Of a stretch of DNA of 64,000 nt, positions 18,452 to 27,431 are shown piece after piece. Origin of the DNA: Bradyrhizobium septentrionale. GTDB taxonomy: Bacteria > Pseudomonadota > Alphaproteobacteria > Rhizobiales > Xanthobacteraceae. The position numbers and the translations under genes were made by a program. Under the pieces are notes generated by a model. The model had not been told where the DNA came from. It saw nothing but the letters and a program-made list of their open reading frames with translations, and searched no databases. Location of the stretch: positions 2,498,501 to 2,562,500 of the forward strand of contig NZ_CP088285.1 in the NCBI RefSeq assembly GCF_011516645.4, given 5' to 3'. Each line of letters opens with the position of its first letter. The stretch's first letter is position 1.

Positions 18452-19122
18452 TCGTTGCGCGCGACCGCCGTCAGCTTGGTCATGTTGTGCAGCATGATGC
18501 GGCCGCGCTGCAGGTCGACGATGCCGTCCCTGCGCCAGGTCTGCAGCTGCCGGTTGACGCTTTCGCGCGCGGCGCCGACGAAGATGCCGAGCTGTTCCTG
18601 CGAGATGTGCACCTCGGAGCCGAAATCCTCGGCCAGTGCGCACAGCCGGCGTGCGAGGCGGACCGGCAACGGCTGCAGCACGGATTCTTCCATCCGCTCG
18701 CTCTGCCAGCGGATGCGCTGGCACAACAATTCGATCAGCCTGACCGCGACCTTCGGTTCACGCTCGAGGAAGCTGAGGAAATCCTCCCGCCGAAGCACGA
18801 ACAATTCGCTGGCTTCGCCCGCGGTCGCGTCCGCGGTGCGATCCTGACCGTCGAGGACGGCGACTTCGCCGAACAGATCGCCGGATCCCATGAAGTTCAG
18901 CGTGAGCCGGCTGCCGTCGGAGGCCCCGGTCTCGATCCGGATCTGGCCGCGGCGGACCCCAAACAGGGCGTCGCCGGGATCGCCTTTCTGGAACAACACC
19001 TCGCCGGCCGAGAGCTGCTGGGTGTGGCAGAGGCCCGAAAGCCGCTGCAACTCGTCCGCACCGAGATCGGCGAACATCGGGTTCATCTTCAGAATGACCG
19101 CAAATTCGGCCTGTTTGTTCAT
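18448..19122 (-). CDS. Crp/Fnr family transcriptional regulator
   Basis: 224 aa from the ATG at 19122 (GGAAGG upstream); a 31-codon extension upstream is possible but lacks similarity. N-terminal cyclic-nucleotide-binding-like jelly roll (GEVLFQKGDPGDALFGVRRG, MGSGDLFGEVAVLDGQDRTA); C-terminal winged helix with VHISQEQLGIFVGAARESVN. The GEVA-LDGxxRTA pocket resembles cAMP-type sensors rather than Fe-S FNR, which needs N-terminal cysteines absent here. Effector and targets unknown. It may relate to the cyclase at 21.5 kb, but this is inference. Confidence 0.9.
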   Translation of the reverse strand: MNKQAEFAVILKMNPMFADLGADELQRLSGLCHTQQLSAGEVLFQKGDPGDALFGVRRGQIRIETGASDGSRLTLNFMGSGDLFGEVAVLDGQDRTADATAGEASELFVLRREDFLSFLEREPKVAVRLIELLCQRIRWQSERMEESVLQPLPVRLARRLCALAEDFGSEVHISQEQLGIFVGAARESVNRQLQTWRRDGIVDLQRGRIMLHNMTKLTAVARND

Positions 19123-19333
19123 TGTACTGCCTTCCAAATCGATCCAAGCAGTCCCCGACGCTCGGTTAGCAAAAATCACCCTCATGGGAGTGTGTGAGAG
19201 GTCACATAAGTTCATGCTGGTAACGGATTATTTTTCGCCTCATTGGAGCGAGGTCCCGTTTGCGGGATAATCTCGTGCGATCGGCCGTGTTTTTCTGCGG
19301 CGGAACCCCGCTTGCCCGGCCTGGAACGACGAC

Positions 19334-21409
19334 ATGAGAGCACTGAGATTTGCCGGGGCCGCCATTGCTGCCGTGATTGTGATCATCGCGCTGGTGGCGG
19401 CGGTCGGGATTCCGACCTCCTACCTCACCTCCGGTATCACCGAGCGGGTCGAGCGTGAGACCGGCTACAAGCTCGCGATCAATGGCGGCGCCAAGATTGG
19501 CCTCTGGCCGACCGTCAATGTGACGCTGAACGACGTCGTGTTGCAGGACCCGCGGGAGCGCGAGGTCAACAACCGGTTCGCTGCCGCCAGTGTCGAAGCC
19601 GAGATGACGCTGTCGAGCCTGTGGTCGGGCCGGCCCGATATCACCGACCTCATCATCGTCAAGCCTGTGATCAACCTGCCGCTGCAGCGCGAGCGCACCC
19701 GCGACCACAATCCGCCGGCGAAGTCTGCCGCGTCCGACAATGGCGGCATCACGATCCGGCATGTCAGCGTCAGCGGCGGCACCATCGTGTTTTCCAATGT
19801 GCGCGATCGGGTCGAGAACCGGATCGAGACGCTCAACGCCGACGCGACCATCGCCGCCGACCGCAAGATCGTGGTCACGGGTGACGCGCGCGCAAGCGAC
19901 AAGCCGCTGAAGTTCGAGATCCGCGCGACCAAACCGCAAGCGCCGCTGGAGCGTCAGAGCGTGCCGGCCGAGTTCAACATCGATGCGCCGGGCCTGTTGC
20001 CCGCGGCGATCAAGGCGAATGCCGAGTTGAGGTTGAACGGCACGGTCGTGATGTTCAACGGCGTGTCCGGCACGCTCGGTGACGGCGGCTTCACCGGCTG
20101 GGCCTCGGTCGACTTCGCCAGCAACAAGCCGCTGGTGAAGCTCGATCTCGACTTCCAGCGCATTGCGATCGCGATGACGCCGAGCCAGTCCGGCACAACG
20201 CAGCCCTTGGGCACGAACAGCTGGAGCAACGCCTCGATCGACCTTGGCGGGCTCAACTATGTCGACGCGCAGGCGCGCATCTCGGCGGCCGAGCTCGTGA
20301 TCGGCGACGGCCGCTTCGCGTCGGCAGCGATCGATGCCTCGGTCGACAGCGGCGTGCTCAAGGGGCGGCTCACCAATCTCGGCGCCTATGAGGGCACCGC
20401 CAATGGCGATCTCACGATCGACGCGAGGGGCGCGGCTCCAACCTACGCGCTGCGGCTCGACCTTGCCGGGGTGCGCGCGCTGCCGGTGCTGAAGAGCCTC
20501 GCCGAGTTCGACAAGCTCGACGGACGCATGCAGGCCAAGATCGCGCTCACCTCGCAGGGCGGAAGCGAGCGCGCCATCGTCGGCAATCTCGGCGGCACCG
20601 CCTTCGTCGTGTTCCAGGACGGCAAGATCATCGGCCTCAACATCGCGCAGATGATCCGCAGCCTCACCACCAGCACCTTGTCGGGCTGGCAGGAAAGTGA
20701 GGAGCTTTCGACCGATCTCAGCCAGCTCTCGGCGTCGTTCAAGATCGACAAGGGCCAGGCCGTCACCACCGATCTCAATCTGATCGGCCCGCTGGTGAAG
20801 ATGAGCGGGGTCGGCACCGTCGACCTCAACACCAGGCAGATCGGGTTTCGCGTCGAGCCGCAGCTCGTGATGACCACCGAAGGCCAGGGCCGCGCCGGCA
20901 ATCCGGTCGGCCTCGGCATTCCCGTGATGGTCGAGGGCCCCTGGGTCAGCCCGCGGATCTATCCGGAGATGCAGGGCATCCTCGACAATCCCGAGGCCGC
21001 CTATGCCAAGCTGAAGGAAATGGGCAAGGGCCTGTTCGGCGCGAATGGCCAAGGTCTGACCCAAGGTCTGAACCAAGGCCTCAGCGGGCTGAGCAATCTG
21101 CTCAACGGCGCGCAGGGCGGCGGAACCGGCGCAAAGCCCGGCACCGGCCAGCCTCCAGGGGGCGGCGGCCAGAGCAACCCGCTCGGCGGACAGCTTGGCG
21201 AGACCATCGGCAACCTGCTGCAGCAGGGCCTCTCCACCATGAACCAGGGCAACGCGTCCCGCCCGAGCCGCAACCTGGCCCCATCAGCGCCCGACGCGCC
21301 GCCGGCCGCCGACCAACCCCCGCCGCCCAATCCCCCGCCGGGCACGACCGCCGAGCAGCACGACAATCCGGCGATGAACGACGTGCTGCGCCAGCTGTTC
21401 AATCGCTGA
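19334..21409 (+). CDS. AsmA family protein
   Basis: 691 aa. An N-terminal membrane anchor (FAGAAIAAVIVIIALVAAVG) precedes an AsmA-type repeated beta-sheet region (LAINGGAKIGLWPTVNVTLN; VDLNTRQIGFRVEPQLVM). The C-terminal 90 residues are low complexity, rich in Gly, Gln and Pro (GLTQGLNQGLSGLSNLL and a PPPPNPPPG tail). Such proteins sit in the inner membrane facing the periplasm and are implicated in lipid transport to the outer membrane. Monocistronic. Confidence 0.9.
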   Translation: MRALRFAGAAIAAVIVIIALVAAVGIPTSYLTSGITERVERETGYKLAINGGAKIGLWPTVNVTLNDVVLQDPREREVNNRFAAASVEAEMTLSSLWSGRPDITDLIIVKPVINLPLQRERTRDHNPPAKSAASDNGGITIRHVSVSGGTIVFSNVRDRVENRIETLNADATIAADRKIVVTGDARASDKPLKFEIRATKPQAPLERQSVPAEFNIDAPGLLPAAIKANAELRLNGTVVMFNGVSGTLGDGGFTGWASVDFASNKPLVKLDLDFQRIAIAMTPSQSGTTQPLGTNSWSNASIDLGGLNYVDAQARISAAELVIGDGRFASAAIDASVDSGVLKGRLTNLGAYEGTANGDLTIDARGAAPTYALRLDLAGVRALPVLKSLAEFDKLDGRMQAKIALTSQGGSERAIVGNLGGTAFVVFQDGKIIGLNIAQMIRSLTTSTLSGWQESEELSTDLSQLSASFKIDKGQAVTTDLNLIGPLVKMSGVGTVDLNTRQIGFRVEPQLVMTTEGQGRAGNPVGLGIPVMVEGPWVSPRIYPEMQGILDNPEAAYAKLKEMGKGLFGANGQGLTQGLNQGLSGLSNLLNGAQGGGTGAKPGTGQPPGGGGQSNPLGGQLGETIGNLLQQGLSTMNQGNASRPSRNLAPSAPDAPPAADQPPPPNPPPGTTAEQHDNPAMNDVLRQLFNR

Positions 21410-21542
21410 TTATTCCCGGATATCCCCCGCCAATATCCGGGGCTAACCATGCGACGGGAGGCTCCGCCCTGCCCCGCCGATCCGTGCTAAACAGCGCCGG
21501 ATGATGCGGCGCACCCGATTGCGAGGGGGCGGACGAGACTGG

Positions 21543-23978
21543 ATGAACGGGGTGACGGACAACGGCAAGATCTGGTTCCTGCGCGGCGGCCTGTTCGCCA
21601 AATACGTCCTCGCGCTGGTCGGGCTTGTCGTATTCGTGCTGGCGGTCAACGGCGCGCTGGAGACCTGGATCAGCTACCGCGGCATCAGGAGCACGCTGAC
21701 CGACGCGATGAGCGAGAAGGCGGACGCCACCGCCAAGCGCATCGAGCAGGCGATCTCCGACCTCGAGCGGCAGATCTCCTGGGTGACCCGCGCCTCCTCC
21801 AACACCATCGAGCTGCGCCGCGCCGATTATGCCCAGCTGCTCGGCCAGGTGCCGGCGGTGAGCCAGCTCATGCTGATCAACGGCCAGGGCCGCGAGCTGC
21901 TGCGGCTGTCGCGCCAGACCGTCACGCTGAACTCCAACGCCGACTTGTCCCGCGACCCCCGTTTCATCGAGGCAGTGAGCCGCGGCACCGCCTACGCGCC
22001 GGCCACTTTCCGCGACGGGCGGCCCTTTATGTCGATCGGCGAGCAGCATTCCGGCTTCAATGCCGGCGTCACCGTGGCCGAGATCGACCTGCGCTTCCTC
22101 AGCGACTATTTCGGCGATTCCCAGGTCGGCCGTCTCGCCTTCGCCTATGTCGTCGACGCCAAGGGGCGCGTGCTGGCGAGTTCGTCGAAGGGCCCCGAAG
22201 TCGGCAGGGATCTCGCCGCGCTGCCACAGGTCGCAGCAGTGCTGTCGCCCCCCGGCAAGCGGCTCGCCTCCGGTACCGATATCAACGGCGCCGCGGTGCT
22301 GACGACAGCGAGCGCGGCACCGAATCTCGGCTGGCACGTGTTTGTCGAGCAGCCGACGTCGCAGGCGCTCTCCCCGATCCGCGACCAGCTGGTGCGCATC
22401 GCGCTGCTGATCGCGCTCGGCCTCCTGGTCGCAATCATCGCCGGCACGATTTTGGCGCGCCGCATGCTGGTGCCGATCACAGCGCTGCGCACCGGCGCCC
22501 GGCGGCTCGGCGCCGGCGACTTCGGCCATCGCATCGAGGTCAAGACCGCGGACGAGCTGGAAGAGCTTGCCGGGCAATTCAACAGCATGGCCTCGCAGCT
22601 TGCGGAAACCTATTCCGACCTCGAATGGAAGGTGAAGGAGCGCACGCGGGATCTCGCGCAATCGATCAACGAGCTGAAGGTGCTGGAGGAGGTCGGCCGC
22701 GCAGTGGCGTCCTCGCTCGATCTCAACGCCGTGCTGCCGACGGTCGCCGCCCGCGCACTCGAGATCACCCATGCCGACGCCGTGCTGATCTATGGCTATG
22801 ACGCGGCACACCGCAGCTTCAACCTGACGCAATCGATCGGCATCGATGCTGAAGCGGAGGGCCGTCATCGCGCGATCGATGCGGCGAACAGCCCGCTTAC
22901 TGATGCCGCGGCCAATGGCGAGCCGCTGGCCTTCCCCGATCTCGCAGGCGAGGGCGATCATCCGTTGCGCGATGTCGTGGTCGGCGCCGGCTTCCACTCC
23001 GTGCTGGTGGTGCCGCTGGTCGACCAGCAGGGCGTGCTCGGTTCGCTGGTGGTGCTGCGCAAGGCGGCGGGCGACTTCCCCGTGAGCCTGATCGGCCTGA
23101 TGAAGACTTTTGCGCACCAGGCGGTGCTGGCGATGCGCAACGCGCGGCTGTTCACTGAAGTGGACCAGAAGAGCCACGCGCTGGAACAGGCCCATTCCAC
23201 CGTGCGCGAGCAGGCCGACAAGCTCCGCGAGCAGACCGAGGAGCTCAAGGACTGGAACAAGTCGCTGGAGGCCCGCGTCGAGACCCAGCTTTCCGAGATC
23301 GAGCGCATCCGCAAGCTCGAGCGCTTCCTGGCGCCGCAGGTGGCGCAGTTGATCGCCTCCTCCGACAGTCCCGAGGGGCTGCTCGCCAGCCACCGCCGCG
23401 AGGTCACCGTGGTGTTCTGCGATCTGCGCGGCTTCACCGCCTTTACCGAGGCGACCGAGCCGGAAGAGGCGATGAACGTGCTGCGCGAATATCACGCGGC
23501 GCTCGGCACGTTGATCTTCAAGTATGAGGGCACGCTCGACAAATATGCCGGCGACAGCGTGATGATCCTGTTCAACGCGCCGATCCTGCTCGCAGACCAC
23601 ACGCTGCGCGCGGTGAAGATGGCGCTCGAGATGCGCGACACCATCGGCCCCTTGACCGAGCGCTGGCGCAACCGCGGGCATAGCCTGGGGTTCGGCATCG
23701 GCATCGCCGTCGGCTACGCCACGCTCGGCCAGGTCGGCTTCGAGCAGCGGCTGGAATATGCCGCGATCGGCAGCGTCACCAACCTCGCCTCCCGCCTGTG
23801 CGGCGATGCCAAGGCCGGCCAGATCGTGGTGAGCCGCCGCGTCTACGGCATCGTCGAGCCCCATGTCGAGGGCCGCGCCATCGACGACCTCGTGCTGAAG
23901 GGATTCAATCACCCGATCCTCGCCGCGGAGATTCTGAGCTGGAAGGGTGAGCCGAGCGCGGAGGCGGCGGCGGAGTAG
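21543..23978 (+). CDS. Class III adenylate/guanylate cyclase with periplasmic sensor, HAMP and GAF domains
   Basis: About 811 aa. Domains in order: TM1 (residues 15-35), a Cache-like extracytoplasmic sensor, TM2 with a HAMP linker (ARRMLVPITALRTGARRLGA), a GAF domain (VGRAVASSLDLNAVLPTVAA on), a coiled coil, and a cyclase domain (VVFCDLRGFTAFTEATEPEE; DKYAGDSVMILF). Both metal-binding Asp are present (FCDLRG and YAGDS). The position that often carries Asp for adenine recognition reads AIGSVTNLASRL, so the purine preference is uncertain. The start at 21543 is preferred; an in-frame start 14 codons upstream is possible. Confidence 0.9.
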   Translation: MNGVTDNGKIWFLRGGLFAKYVLALVGLVVFVLAVNGALETWISYRGIRSTLTDAMSEKADATAKRIEQAISDLERQISWVTRASSNTIELRRADYAQLLGQVPAVSQLMLINGQGRELLRLSRQTVTLNSNADLSRDPRFIEAVSRGTAYAPATFRDGRPFMSIGEQHSGFNAGVTVAEIDLRFLSDYFGDSQVGRLAFAYVVDAKGRVLASSSKGPEVGRDLAALPQVAAVLSPPGKRLASGTDINGAAVLTTASAAPNLGWHVFVEQPTSQALSPIRDQLVRIALLIALGLLVAIIAGTILARRMLVPITALRTGARRLGAGDFGHRIEVKTADELEELAGQFNSMASQLAETYSDLEWKVKERTRDLAQSINELKVLEEVGRAVASSLDLNAVLPTVAARALEITHADAVLIYGYDAAHRSFNLTQSIGIDAEAEGRHRAIDAANSPLTDAAANGEPLAFPDLAGEGDHPLRDVVVGAGFHSVLVVPLVDQQGVLGSLVVLRKAAGDFPVSLIGLMKTFAHQAVLAMRNARLFTEVDQKSHALEQAHSTVREQADKLREQTEELKDWNKSLEARVETQLSEIERIRKLERFLAPQVAQLIASSDSPEGLLASHRREVTVVFCDLRGFTAFTEATEPEEAMNVLREYHAALGTLIFKYEGTLDKYAGDSVMILFNAPILLADHTLRAVKMALEMRDTIGPLTERWRNRGHSLGFGIGIAVGYATLGQVGFEQRLEYAAIGSVTNLASRLCGDAKAGQIVVSRRVYGIVEPHVEGRAIDDLVLKGFNHPILAAEILSWKGEPSAEAAAE

Positions 23979-24020
23979 CCGGCGCGCACATCACTCCTCA
24001 CCGGACGCATCCACCCAATC

Positions 24021-24125
24021 CCGTCATCCTGAGGAGCCGCGAAGCGGCGTCTCGAAGGATGCACGGCCCCGCTCGTGCCCGTCGACCCTTCGAGACGCCT
24101 GCTGCGCAGGCTCATCAGGGTGACG
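24021..24125. repeat. Dispersed palindromic element, family B
   Basis: CCGTCATCCTGAGGAGCCGC with a GTCTCGAAGGATGCACGGCC segment and the inverted TTCGAGACGC partner. Same family near 35.75 and 36.31 kb. Confidence 0.85.
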
Positions 24126-24175
24126 GCTCAACAGCAGCGATCATCCATCGGCGGGAACCCGCTACCGCCGGAACC

Positions 24176-24203
24176 TTGCATTCGCGGGGAAAGTGTGTAT
24201 ATT
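24176..24203 (+). promoter_or_regulatory. Sigma-70-type promoter of the cold-shock gene
   Basis: TTGCAT (24176-24181), a 16-bp spacer and TATATT (24198-24203). It implies a leader of about 125 nt, as is usual for cspA-type mRNAs, which fold to sense temperature. Confidence 0.7.
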
Positions 24204-24334
24204 CGTCCCATTCGATTAGCCGTTGTGCCTTGTTGAATGGTCAGAACGGCCCTCCTCCAAAGACATCGCCAGTTGAATGGATGTGACGCGCAGTATTGCG
24301 CAAAAACGCGCTTACGCGCTTTGGAGAAGAGAAG

Positions 24335-24544
24335 ATGGCGACAGGTACTGTGAAGTGGTTCAACGGCCAGAAGGGCTTTGGTTTCATCGAGCCGAGCGAC
24401 GGCAGCAAGGATGTGTTCGTTCACATCAGCGCGGTCGAGCGTGCCGGTCTGACTGGCCTCGCTGAAGGACAGAAGGTCTCGTTCGAGCTGAAGACCGACA
24501 AGATGCGCGGCAAGACCAGCGCCGAGAATCTTCAGATCGTCTGA
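24335..24544 (+). CDS. Cold-shock protein, CspA family
   Basis: 69 aa single cold-shock domain with both RNA-binding motifs: [17 protein letters not shown] (RNP1) and [13 protein letters not shown] (RNP2). It binds single-stranded RNA or DNA and acts as an RNA chaperone. The start at 24335 follows GGAGAAGAGAAG. A long leader with a good sigma-70 promoter precedes it. Multiple paralogues are normal in this group, so I give no numbered gene symbol. Confidence 0.96.
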   Translation: MATGTVKWFNGQKGFGFIEPSDGSKDVFVHISAVERAGLTGLAEGQKVSFELKTDKMRGKTSAENLQIV

Positions 24545-24559
24545 GATTCCTGCTTGGGC

Positions 24560-24625
24560 ATGATTTTGGCGGAAAGCGCGACGCGCTTTTCGCTCGCGAC
24601 AAACGCTAGCGTTTGCGCGGAGATT
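24560..24625. repeat. Dispersed hairpin-rich element downstream of the cold-shock gene
   Basis: GGAAAGCGCGACGCGCTTTTCG and ACAAACGCTAGCGTTTGCGCGG form two hairpins. They may also act as the cspA terminator. Confidence 0.6.
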
Positions 24626-24823
24626 ATGCCGGTTCGTCATTCCACGGATGTACTGGGATGACGTTGCTGCCCGCTCGATCCACCCGGATTGGGCGGGTTT
24701 TAGCATGTGCTGTTGCGCGTGATCCCTGAGAACGCTGCGTCGCGCCGTTTGGCGAGACGGCTGCGCCGCGGGACACAGACGCGACGCGCTTGCGCGGGGG
24801 ATCATGCCCTTGAGAGGATGCCG

Positions 24824-25069
24824 ATGAACGCCAGGAAGCCCGCTCCATCGCCCGCAAGCCTTGCAAGAGCCGACCGCCAGCGGATGGCGGCCGAGGAAGG
24901 CGCCCGCGCCATCGCCGAGGTCGAGCGCGACGCGGCCGCGATCCGCAAGAACATGGAGCGGCTGCGCGCGCTGCGCGAAGCGCGCGAGGCCCAGGCCGCC
25001 GCCGAGGCCGAACTGGCGCCAGCCCCCATCGCCAAGAAGAAGGCGCGCGTGAAACGCATCGTGCGCTGA
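24824..25069 (+). CDS. Small Ala/Arg/Glu-rich coiled-coil protein, hypothetical
   Basis: 81 aa: MNARKPAPSPASLARADRQR, then an uninterrupted charged helix (AEEGARAIAEVERDAAAIRK and on) and a basic tail (KKKARVKRIVR). GAGAGG lies upstream of the ATG at 24824. A coiled coil and nucleic-acid contact through the tail are predicted from composition only. Function not recognised. Confidence 0.65.
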   Translation: MNARKPAPSPASLARADRQRMAAEEGARAIAEVERDAAAIRKNMERLRALREAREAQAAAEAELAPAPIAKKKARVKRIVR

Positions 25070-25096
25070 CGCTGCGCTGTGGCCGCGCTCCCTCCT

Positions 25097-25247
25097 CGTC
25101 GTCCCGGGCAAGCGAAGCGCGACCCGGGACCCATAAACACCGATCTTCGGATTGAACGTGGCTGCGGCCCCAACTCAACGCCACCGCAAGCAGCGGTGGT
25201 AATGGGTCCCGGCCCCCGGGCGCAATTGCGCACTAGGCCGGGACGAC
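25097..25247. repeat. Dispersed palindromic element, family G
   Basis: GTCGTCCCGGGCAAGCGAAG and the inverted GGCCGGGACGAC, with GACCCGGGACCCAT against ATGGGTCCCGG inside. A shorter relative lies at 40.68-40.80 kb. Confidence 0.8.
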
Positions 25248-25342
25248 ACCGAATGTGTGGCCGCGTTCCTGATTCAATTTTCAAACAGCGTGAGGATATG
25301 CGCTCGCAATCTCGCGGCGCATTGCGCCCGAGTCATGCGATC

Positions 25343-25590
25343 AACCCACCCTCATTCGTAAGGAGAGGGCGCAGGGAAGGCCGGGCGCCGATTGCACCCG
25401 CGGGTCCCGTGCAACAAAAAGCACGGGAGGTAGGACCACAGGTGAAACCGGAACATCCGGCCTTCCCTGCGCAATGGGTTACGGCTTACTTCGTGCTCTT
25501 CCCGGTGAGACCGGGCTTTCTTGTCACCGTCTTCAACGAAACGCGTTCGCGTTTCGGAGAGGAGGCACCTGCCACTGGGGCGCCAGAACC
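25343..25590 (+). ncRNA. Highly structured intergenic element, candidate RNA
   Basis: Four nested or serial hairpins without a credible gene. A perfect 16-bp pair (25369-25384 with 25457-25472) encloses TCCCGTGC-AACAAAAA-GCACGGGA (25405-25428). CCCGGT-GAG-ACCGGG followed by CTTTCTT is at 25501-25522, and CGAAACGCG-TT-CGCGTTTCG at 25537-25556. From memory, similar sequence is multicopy in Bradyrhizobium genomes; this was not checked. Strand is a guess from the terminator-like hairpin. Confidence 0.45.
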
Positions 25591-25799
25591 ACACGACTTC
25601 ACCGTCCGCCGGCTAACGCGCTTCGTCTCGCGCGCCGCCAGCGTCCATCGCATCCCGCCGCACGTTCGTGACGATCGCGATACGCCCCTCTTGCCGGGCG
25701 GGACGGGGGAAGTTGTAGCGGTGAGTTGGGGGAGGCGTCAAGGAGAATTCCGGAAATCAGAACTCATATTTGGAGAATGGCTCCGGCGCACTTCATCGC

Positions 25800-26470
25800 T
25801 CATTGATGCGGATCGACAATCGCCCTGCGAACGTCCTGATCAACTGGACCATGGATCCGTTGGAAATGTCTGGAGTTCCAGTTTTTTTTACTAACCCAAG
25901 CAAACCGCTGATCTCGAACAACCGTCCATAAGCCCCCCACGCCGGACAAATCATCTATCATTATCTCGCCGTCCGGCAGAGCAACCGTGCGGTGAAACCT
26001 CAGCGAATGATCGGCCGCAGTGTATTGACCAAAACCTAGATGCTCTCGTTGCGCGACGAGCCTACCGTCAACCTCCACAGCTTGAACGCCGTTACGCTGG
26101 CGGCGTGTCGCTGTACTTGCCGCGATAATTCCAATCTCGGTCTCAGGAACGTTGAAGCCTTCGTCGAGAGCTCGGCACGTGACGAGCACATCAATCTTTC
26201 CGTGGCGATAAGAGGACAGGACTTCTGCACGGTCGCGGAGCGTCATCTTTGAATGATAGACGCCCGCCAACACGTTTGCCGCCGAAAGGACTTCCTGAAT
26301 GACGCCGCATGCTTCGATATCTTCATGGAAGACGATTGTGCGAGCGCCCTTGTGAGCACCTATGATTCTAAGCGCTAGACGGATGCGGTTGACGCTCAGA
26401 TTCATCAACCGAGTTCGACGGAGAAGGAGAGCAACAGTCTTTTCGTCGTCAGCTCCGTTACGGCTAACTC
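25800..26470 (-). pseudogene. Superfamily 2 helicase, C-terminal fragment
   Basis: An open stretch entering at a TAA near 26472 reads as the second RecA-like domain of a DEAD/DEAH helicase: TIVFHEDIEACGVIQEVL (motif IV region), GVYHSKMTLRDRAEVLSSYR and VLVTCRALDEGFNVPETEIG (motif V), then STATRRQR. Motif VI (QRxGRxxR), expected directly after, is absent; unrelated residues follow. The whole N-terminal ATPase domain is also missing. It is therefore a decayed remnant. Codon use and base composition are more AT-rich than the flanks. It lies just downstream of a truncated methyltransferase, so both are probably remains of one defence or phage-derived locus. Confidence 0.7.
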
Positions 26471-26488
26471 CTTAAAGGACTCATTCAC

Positions 26489-27004
26489 TCACGTATGGTG
26501 GATGTCGCGTACAGAACATCCTAAGGCGGATAGCCGCTCTCGCGTGACATTGACCCACTGAGCAGGGCTCGGCAACCGAGCCGGGTTATGGCAGATGACA
26601 TGCTGGCAAAGATGAAGATTTGCAGCACGCTTGAACGCCAAAAGGGCCTCCAAACCAAGCGTAGACATGACTGGCACGCCCGGCTCCCACGAATTCCCGA
26701 TCTCAATTACTATCGAGCCGTCGTCCGCTAGCATCTCCGACAACTGAGGCGCCAATCCCTTCAACCATTTTAGATACGTATCGCCGGTCTCATTCCCGTA
26801 TTTTTTTTTGTACACGAGCGGAAAAGGCGGCGATGTGAAGATCAGATTCACTTTGCCGCGCACAGAATCTAGCGCTGCGCCGGCAAGCGCATCTTCGATC
26901 CGCCCGACGAGCATCCTGCCGTGCGAAGTTCGATAGACTACATCTACCTTTTTTGCCTTCGCTCGGGGTGCCTGACGACGTTCGTTCTTTGCCCGCATCT
27001 TCAT
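26489..27004 (-). pseudogene. Truncated DNA methyltransferase (motif IV TSPPF)
   Basis: 171 aa: VDVVYRTSHGRMLVGRIEDA, then LIFTSPPFPLVYKKKYGNE (catalytic motif IV of N4-cytosine/N6-adenine methyltransferases), DTYLKWLKGLAPQLSEML and HVICHNPARLPSPAQWVNVT. In this arrangement the target-recognition domain and the FxGxG AdoMet motif should follow, but the frame ends a dozen residues later. The protein is about half the expected length and cannot bind AdoMet normally. Probably the surviving half of a restriction-modification or orphan methylation gene. Confidence 0.75.
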
Positions 27005-27431
27005 AAAAAATGACGCCCCTCAATTGCAGTTTGCAGCAACATTCCTCAACATCTCAAGCGTGCATTTGCACTACGACGTTAGACAGATGTCTAATAGGAA
27101 GGATATTTCCGGGTCATATCGACCTGATCGGGCCAAACTAGCCGGTGCGGGAGACGAGGATGTCTGATTCGAAGCAGGGCGTCACGATTGGCGCAGTTTT
27201 GGACGGCCAAACTGGTTACCGTTGCGCCGGTCGACAAAGCTTGCGAGCCCGCTTCCTTCATCGCAGCCATTTTTAGTAGTTGAATCTGCGGAGCGCCCCA
27301 TCACCATCCAGTGAATCCCACTCCCTCCGTGATCACGATCACGACCCTCCCGCCCGTCCCAGGAATAACCCATCCCCCGCGTCGTTCGCGTCATGACGCG
27401 ACGCGCGGTCGCGTAAACAAGAACAAGCAGG
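27005..27431. other. Intergenic region upstream of the methyltransferase remnant
   Basis: It holds a perfect 16-bp dyad at 27079-27094. A 38-codon frame (27160-27276, starting MSDSKQGVTIGAVLDGQTGY) might be another eroded gene start; I cannot support it as a gene. The AT-rich composition matches the remnants to its left. Confidence 0.4.
27079..27094. promoter_or_regulatory. Perfect dyad upstream of the methyltransferase remnant
   Basis: TTAGACA-GA-TGTCTAA, about 75 bp upstream of the methyltransferase start. Operator-like; no matching regulator is visible. Confidence 0.4.

Noticed and set aside
25352..25594. 80-codon minus-strand frame rich in Pro, Arg and Phe
   Set aside because: It covers the structured element; hairpin symmetry explains the open frame better than coding does.
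27182..27394. 70-codon minus-strand frame upstream of the alpha/beta hydrolase
   Set aside because: Low-complexity Gly/Arg/Asp composition, no start signal, and overlaps the hydrolase promoter region.
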